46,317 bases of DNA from Acanthamoeba castellanii str. Neff (taxonomy: Eukaryota; Discosea; Longamoebia; Acanthamoebidae). Position 1 is the first letter of the stretch. The number at the start of each line of letters is the position of its first letter. The position numbers were made by a program, and so were the translations under genes. A model generated the notes under the pieces. That model saw nothing but the letters and a program-made list of their open reading frames with translations, did no database searches and was not told the origin of the DNA. Where the stretch lies: positions 105,592-151,908 of the forward strand of contig NW_004457434.1 of NCBI RefSeq assembly GCF_000313135.1, in the 5' to 3' direction. Shown here in pieces: positions 41,218 to 46,317 of the stretch.

Positions 41218-44200
41218 ATGTCGTTGCGATCGCGCAGCCAAAGGGCTGCGGTGAAAGTCGTTGACTATGTAGACTGGAGTAGTGAAGAAGAGGAGGAAGA
41301 AGAGGAAGAAGCGGAAGCGCCAAAATCACGAAGAAATGATCGAAAGAAGGGGCGATCCGCTGCTGATGAAGAGAGCGCATGGGCACTGCGGCTCGTGGTA
41401 ATAGATGACGAAGAGCGCCGCTACGAGCTCACAGGCGAACCCTTTGATGCGCCCCTGCCGCCCCCCATCAAGGCCGCGAAGGACCGGCAAACGGAAGGAC
41501 CGGCAAATGAAGAAAAAGGAGGGACGGATGCACCAGAGGCCGCGACAAATGGAGATGGAAAGGACGCGAAGAAGCGCAAGAAGGAGACGTTTTACGCAGC
41601 CATGAAAGAGATCGAGGGCGGACAGAACGTGGGGCTGCTCGAGGGGTGGTGGTTCTGCCTGCGCGCATCGAACGACACCCACGCGCTGGCGCTCGGCGGC
41701 AAGAAGAAGCTCACCAAGTTCCCCACCGAGGGCCTCATATCGTGTTTCCTCTCCTACGGACCACCAAACGTACCACCCAAGCACCGCACCGTACGCCCCC
41801 ACCCTCAAGACACTCGTGGTGAGCCCAGGTTGCGTCGCGTCGCACTCACCACCAGCTTCCTTGCTGCAACAACGCCCTGCAGGTCACCTATTCGCTGGAG
41901 GACATCAGCTACGATGTGCAGCAGTCACACTTCACTGCCCTCAAAGAGAAGAAGCGACAGAAGACCGGAAAGGTATGAAGCCCCCCTCACGTGAGCGTGT
42001 GTTGATTGCAGGGTAGCACCGCTCACCCCGGCACGCATCGCGTCTGTACAGACGTACCACGTCGATCGCAGCAGCTCGCCCACCTGCGAAACGGACCAGT
42101 TGGTGCTGCGCATCGAGAACGGCAAGCTGATGGCCGTGCGGCTGTTCGTGGAGCTCAAGGACCTGCCCGAGGCGTGGAGGAATCGGGCCAAGGCCGAGGA
42201 GCGCTACCGCGAGACTCACGAGGTGCTCTTCCGCAAGCGCGAGGAATCCAAGCGCGTGCGGTTCGACGACGATCGCGTGAGCGTGCGCCTCTACCTGTGC
42301 AACGACCCGCCGGGCCAGCACCTCGCCGAAGAGAACACGCAGATCGCCACCGAGGAGGAGAAAAACGGTCGACAGAAGCTCAAGGAGAAGGGCGAGGGCG
42401 TAATGCTCAAGACCGTTCTCAAGACGAAGGTCAACGTTGAAGACGAAGAAGAGGGAAGCGAACGAGCCGACGCGGGAGCCGCAGCAGCGACGACGACGGC
42501 GACAACAGCGACAGCAGCCAAGCAGGCCGAGGGAGAGGGAGTGCAGCTGCAGCTGCAGCTACGGCCTGAGGAGGTGGCAACGAAAACGATCCGTGAGCTC
42601 AGAGCGATGCTCAAGGAGCGACGGCTGCTAACGGTCGGGAACAAGGAGACCCTCATCAAGCGGCTGATCGACGGACAGGCGGGGCAGCTGGCGTCGCCGC
42701 AGCGACCTTTGAAGGCCCAGGCGACGGCGGCGGCAGAAACGGCCAAGTCGAACAAGGCGGAAGTGAAGGAGAGGGCCAAGCCCAGCAACAAGCGAAAGCG
42801 AAAGAGCGAAGAGGAGGGAAAGGAGAGTAAGGGAGAGGACGGGGCGAACGAGGGAAGCAAGAAGACGAAGACGACGAGCAAGACGAAAACAAAGGAGAAG
42901 AAAGAGAAGAAAGAAAAGAAGAGGAGGAAGAAGAAAAATGAAGCGGCCGGATCCGAGATGAAGCCAGCCGAACCAGCGGGAGGAAGCGAGGAGAAGGAGA
43001 CAACGACCGAGAGCAGCCAAGAGGAGGCGACTACTCAACAACCGGGGATAGCCGGCGAAGACGAAGGCGACGTTCGCCCGTCGTTGGTGTCGCTGAAGAT
43101 CGGCCAGTTGAAGGAGAAGTGCAGGGAGATGAAGGTCAAGTGCACGGGGAAGAAGGACGAGCTGATCGCGCGGATCGCGAATGCGCTGGCCGAGGCAAGG
43201 CCGAAGGCCGTCGTCGCAGGCGAGGAGCTGGCCAGCAAGAAGACCGCGGACAACAACGGCGATGGAAGCGAGGCCATGGGCGATGAGGTGGCGGCCGTGC
43301 AGGAGAAGAAGAGCGAAGCGAAGGAGACGAAGAAGCGAAAGAGAACGAAGGAGAGCGAAACCCAAGGCAGTCCGGCGCGTCGAGGCAAGAAGCTGCTCGT
43401 GAGCACGAGCCAGACAGAGTCAGATGGCGCGAGCGAGGAAGTGGAGGGCGGAGGGGAAGAACCGAGAGTCGAAGTGGGCGACGAGCAGAAGAACGAAGAC
43501 GAGACGGAGGAGCGAAAAGCGACGAACGAAAGTGAAGAGATGGCGACGACGACCGAAGGCCGAGCCCGAGGCTCGGAGGAGGAGACAAAACAAGCCGAAC
43601 TGAAGAAGATGAAGGTGCCGGAGCTCAAGAACCTATTGAAGGAACACAAGCTCAAGATCAGCGGCAGCAAGGAGGAAGTCGTGGCTCGGCTCATGGATCA
43701 CTTCTTCCCTCCTCCATCGTCGTCTTCTTCGTCATCTTCAACTACGAACGCAACCACGGCGTCTCCACGGGCAGCGTCGCGCAAGCGGAGAGCGACGCCA
43801 GAGGCCAGCGGAGCTGTCGACGGGGCGAATGCCAAGGCCAAAGGACCCGAGGAGGCGGCGGGCACAACGCAGAAGCGGCGGAAGATGGCAGACAAGACAC
43901 CAGGTGCGAGCGCGGCAACCAAGGAAAAAGCGAAACGAGCGAAAAAGAACGAGGAAACAGAGGAGGGTGAGTCCGAGAGCGAGGAGCAGAAGGAGGCAGA
44001 AGAAGAGGAGGCGCCGCCACCCCAATCGAAGACGTCGCCCCGCGGATCGACCACCACGACAATCGCCGCACGAGGAAGAGGCCGAGGCCGAGGTCGAGCA
44101 GCAGCGACGGCCGCATCAAGCGTCGGACCAACCCCGCGCGCCGCACCAGCGTACGCCGCGGCCTTTCTTCTTCTGTCGCGGTTGTTGCTTGCGTTCAGTT

Positions 44201-44429
44201 CACTGGATTCGCATCTCACTCCTCGCGCGTCTCTCTTAGGTCGTCGCCGGTCGCGAGAAGCCGAGGAGTGAGAAGCAGTACCACGACCGCGACAGCGGCG
44301 GCGGCGCAGGGGGTACCGGGCAGTCCCGCCACGGGCGTCGGAGGGATGCGGAGGAGGGTTGGTCTCTCCCGCTTGGCGCGAGCGCGTCCCCTCCATCCAC
44401 CCCAAGCCGACAGACGAGCGAGCAACTGA
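41218..44429 (+). CDS. Chromatin-type protein with three SAP domains
   Basis: Start 41218 (MSLRSRSQRAAVKVVDYVDW). An acidic run (EEEEEEEEEAEA) is followed by a globular N-terminal part: AWALRLVVIDDEERRYELTG, TFYAAMKEIEGGQNVGLLEG, WWFCLRASNDTHALALGGKK, VTYSLEDISYDVQQSHFTAL, TYHVDRSSSPTCETDQLVLR, ENGKLMAVRLFVELKDLPEA; I do not recognise this part. Three SAP motifs follow in a very Lys/Glu-rich chain: TIRELRAMLKERRLLTVGNK (42580), KIGQLKEKCREMKVKCTGKK (43098) and KVPELKNLLKEHKLKISGSK (43612), each followed by the expected xLIxRL helix. SAP motifs bind AT-rich scaffold-attachment DNA. The C-terminus has ARGRGRGRGR and, after a GT-AG intron (44151-44239) that keeps the frame, a basic Ser/Ala/Arg tail ending at 44429. 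If unspliced it would stop at 44271. Predicted nuclear; role unknown. Confidence 0.8.
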
Positions 44430-44589
44430 TCGAACTGGAACCACGCGACCATGTACACATCATCACCACCGCGTCGCCAACAATGCCACACGACACGAAG
44501 CTCGTTCCTCTTCTTCATCACATGCTGATCTGCGGAAAAGAACGAAAGCGACAGCAGAGCGAAGGAAGTCCTGCTTTATGTTGAGAAGG

Positions 44590-45555
44590 CTAGGACGAAG
44601 AGGAAGGAGAAGGTGCTGGTGATGATGGTGGCGGCGAGGGTGGTGTGGTGGGGGAGAGAACGGGGAGGAGAGTGTTGACGTAGGAGTAGCGGGAGAAGGG
44701 AACGGAGAGGCGGCGGAACCAGACGTACTGGCTGTGGTGGGCCTGCATGGCGCGGTGGGCAGACCAGAAGGCAAGCCAGCCGGGCGCGACGAACATCTCG
44801 CCTTGCGCGGTCAGGCTCGACCACACGACGTCGAGCGGACCCACGTACTTGCGCACCAGGTTCGTCGTTTCCAGCTTGAACCCTCGCAGCTCGGCCCTCG
44901 GTACGGGAGGCGACGCGGTGGCCGCAGTCGTAGATGCTCGGTGCTTGAGCGTGGAAGAAGTCGAGGAAGAAGGAGTTGCATCTGATGAGGAAGAGGATGG
45001 AGTTGTCGAGGCGTGCAGAGCCAGAAATCGTGCTACGCCGTGAAAGACAGCGATGTGGTTGGGGTGAGCGCTGACGCCACCCTCATCGAAGGTGATGACG
45101 GTCTCCACGCCCTGCTCATCGACGTAGGCCTTCACGATTCTAGCGATTCGGTCTTCATTCCAGCGATTGAGCGGCCCATCTCGAAGCTCTTCGTCGTCTA
45201 TGATCTTTATATCGGCTTTCTTGATCCCCAGCACCCCGCTTGCACTCGCGTAGAGCTCCTTGGTGCGCACCTTGCCTGTCGATGGCCCTTCGTAGTCGCC
45301 CGTGGACAAGCACAGCAGGTGGATGGAGCGATTTGATTGTGCAAGGGCCAGGATGGAGGGCACGAAGAACATGGCCTCGTCGTCGGGGTGCGCGATAACG
45401 AACAAGATTGGCCCTCGACGAGCATCTTTGTCCTCATCTCCACCTGCCGTTGCGTTTCGCGATCGGCTGTACACGACGAAGGCTGCGATGCAGATGTTGA
45501 GAAGAAACAGCGCCAGTTTGAGGTACTCGAGCATGGAGAGGGTGAGGTCGTCCAT
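44590..45555 (-). CDS. PIGL: N-acetylglucosaminyl-phosphatidylinositol de-N-acetylase (PIG-L)
   Basis: Second enzyme of GPI-anchor synthesis: removes acetate from GlcNAc-PI at the cytosolic face of the ER. Intronless, 321 residues. One N-terminal membrane helix (YLKLALFLLNICIAAFVVYS, residues about 11-30). The LmbE-like zinc hydrolase domain starts at PILFVIAHPDDEAMFFVPSI with the AHPDDE metal/catalytic motif; then IHLLCLSTGDYEGPSTGKVR, KELYASASGVLGI, GVETVITFDEGGVSAHPNHI with the second metal-binding HPNH, and AVFHGVARFL. These match human PIG-L (252 residues). A Ser/Thr-rich insertion (TPSSSSSDATPSSSTSSTLK) interrupts the C-terminal half, and the end is another Pro/Ser-rich tail; both are extra relative to the usual family length. 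Convergent with the SAP gene. Confidence 0.95.
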   Translation of the reverse strand: MDDLTLSMLEYLKLALFLLNICIAAFVVYSRSRNATAGGDEDKDARRGPILFVIAHPDDEAMFFVPSILALAQSNRSIHLLCLSTGDYEGPSTGKVRTKELYASASGVLGIKKADIKIIDDEELRDGPLNRWNEDRIARIVKAYVDEQGVETVITFDEGGVSAHPNHIAVFHGVARFLALHASTTPSSSSSDATPSSSTSSTLKHRASTTAATASPPVPRAELRGFKLETTNLVRKYVGPLDVVWSSLTAQGEMFVAPGWLAFWSAHRAMQAHHSQYVWFRRLSVPFSRYSYVNTLLPVLSPTTPPSPPPSSPAPSPSSSS

Positions 45556-45735
45556 CCTGCACTTCTCTCCCGCTGGCCAGCCTTCTCAAGTGTAGCTGTC
45601 TCTCTTCCTTGCGTCCTCCTTACCTTTATTTATTTCTTTTGTTTGTTTATTTATTTTCTTTTTGCTGTTTGATTTATGGTTGGGGGATGCTAACCGTTTG
45701 GTGAAGCGGCCAGGTTCTTGGTTTGTTCTGTTCGC

Positions 45736-45813
45736 CCCACCACACCACACCACCCACCACACCACCACACCACCACACCACCACACACCACACCACACCG
45801 CACCACACCACAC
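45736..45813. repeat. (CACCA)n microsatellite just upstream of the last F-box gene
   Basis: About 78 bases of ACCAC/ACACC units ending one base before the start ATG at 45815. Likely in the 5' leader or promoter. Preceded by a T-rich stretch (45620-45680). Confidence 0.9.
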
Positions 45814-45814
45814 C

Positions 45815-46317
45815 ATGCCCAGACGGAGGAACAGACGGCAGCAATCTGCTGTGGCCGAGACACGTGAAGGTAAGCTCTACGCCTCCATTTGATTGTGTCT
45901 TTACCAGCTGACTGTCATATCCCCAACCCGACAAGCAGTTGTGCAAACACCCCCAACCAAAGTGGGCGATGTGGTTGAGGCCCTTCTTGAGACGGAGGCT
46001 GAGCAGGCCGAGTGGCAGGATCATGAGTTGGAGAGCGGTGACGACGCTCAATACGATCTTCCGTGGGAGGTGTGGGTCTGTGTCCTCTCCTCCATGGACG
46101 ACCCGCGTGACCTCTGCTCATTTGGTCTTGCCTGTCGCCTCTTTCAGGCCATCACCCAAACGTACTCCCGCTCCCATCCAATTGCAATGCAAACCAGTTC
46201 TTAACTCTTCATGCTCACCACCCCGACTTGCTGCGCTCGCAGGGGAATGGTGTGGCGGCAGCTGCTGGGCTCGACCTATGGATGGGTCTTTGACCAGTGG
46301 CAAGCCCACATGGACCT
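45815..46317 (+). CDS. F-box protein (3' end outside window)
   Basis: Three exons visible: 45815-45869 (MPRRRNRRQQSAVAETRE), 45939-46161 and from 46243 on, in frame across both introns. An acidic linker (VEALLETEAEQAEWQDHELE) leads to an F-box: YDLPWEVWVCVLSSMDDPRD, LCSFGLACRLFQAITQT and, after the intron, GMVWRQLLGSTYGWVFDQW. The intron falls inside the F-box as in the ankyrin/F-box/GTPase genes, but the sequence is not close to theirs and no ankyrin repeats precede it. F-box proteins recruit substrates to SCF ubiquitin ligases via Skp1. What follows the F-box lies outside the window, so the substrate-binding part cannot be seen. Confidence 0.8.

Noticed and set aside
42291..44444. Several long minus-strand frames rich in Ser, Leu and Arg
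   Set aside because: They are antisense to the Lys/Glu-rich triple-SAP gene; their composition is the mirror of that gene.

Overview
This is a GC-rich, gene-dense eukaryotic window (46.3 kb, 20 protein genes on both strands, many short GT-AG introns, intergenic gaps mostly 50-800 bp). The content points to an amoebozoan, most likely Acanthamoeba: an unconventional myosin with an N-terminal WW domain and a C-terminal MyTH4 domain (the arrangement of Acanthamoeba class IV / high-molecular-weight myosin), a RhoGEF with ankyrin repeats, several small GTPases, an RFX factor and introns full of GT/CA-rich microsatellites. The species is inferred from gene content only.

Layout. 1-7 kb: a RECQ1-like helicase running off the left edge (-), an intronless CmcJ/AsaB-like enzyme (-), TRMO tRNA methyltransferase (+) and an Arf-family GTPase (-). 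7-12 kb: an ankyrin-DH-PH RhoGEF (+). 12-16 kb: a region of gene relics, then an ankyrin/F-box/Rab-like-GTPase fusion gene (copy A, -) and the proteasome maturation factor POMP/UMP1 (-). 16-20 kb: a protein O-mannosyltransferase without MIR domain (+), followed by a 505-base run of N flanked by two near-identical copies of about 490 bp. 20-31.9 kb: five genes in a row on the plus strand: WW-MyTH4 myosin (with a one-base frameshift in the motor), a TMEM135-like membrane protein, a CBS-domain protein, a SAP + SMI1/KNR4 (SUKH) protein. 32-36 kb: a second ankyrin/F-box/GTPase fusion (copy B, -), divergent from a DUG3-type glutamine amidotransferase (+), then an intronless Ras (-) with substitutions at positions that activate Ras. 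36.9-46.3 kb: an RFX winged-helix factor (-), an unknown four-helix membrane protein (-), a protein with three SAP domains (+), PIG-L (-), and a separate F-box gene that runs off the right edge (+).

The most striking observation is the pair of genes that put ankyrin repeats, an F-box and a Ras-superfamily GTPase in one polypeptide. If the F-box binds Skp1, these would be substrate adaptors of SCF ubiquitin ligases with a built-in GTPase switch, a Cul1 counterpart of what RhoBTB proteins are for Cul3. Copy B keeps normal GTPase motifs; copy A has lost the G3 DxxG/Gln motif. Otherwise the window is an ordinary chromosomal neighbourhood with no operon logic: neighbours act in unrelated processes (DNA repair, tRNA modification, vesicle traffic, actin signalling, proteolysis, glycosylation, GPI anchors).
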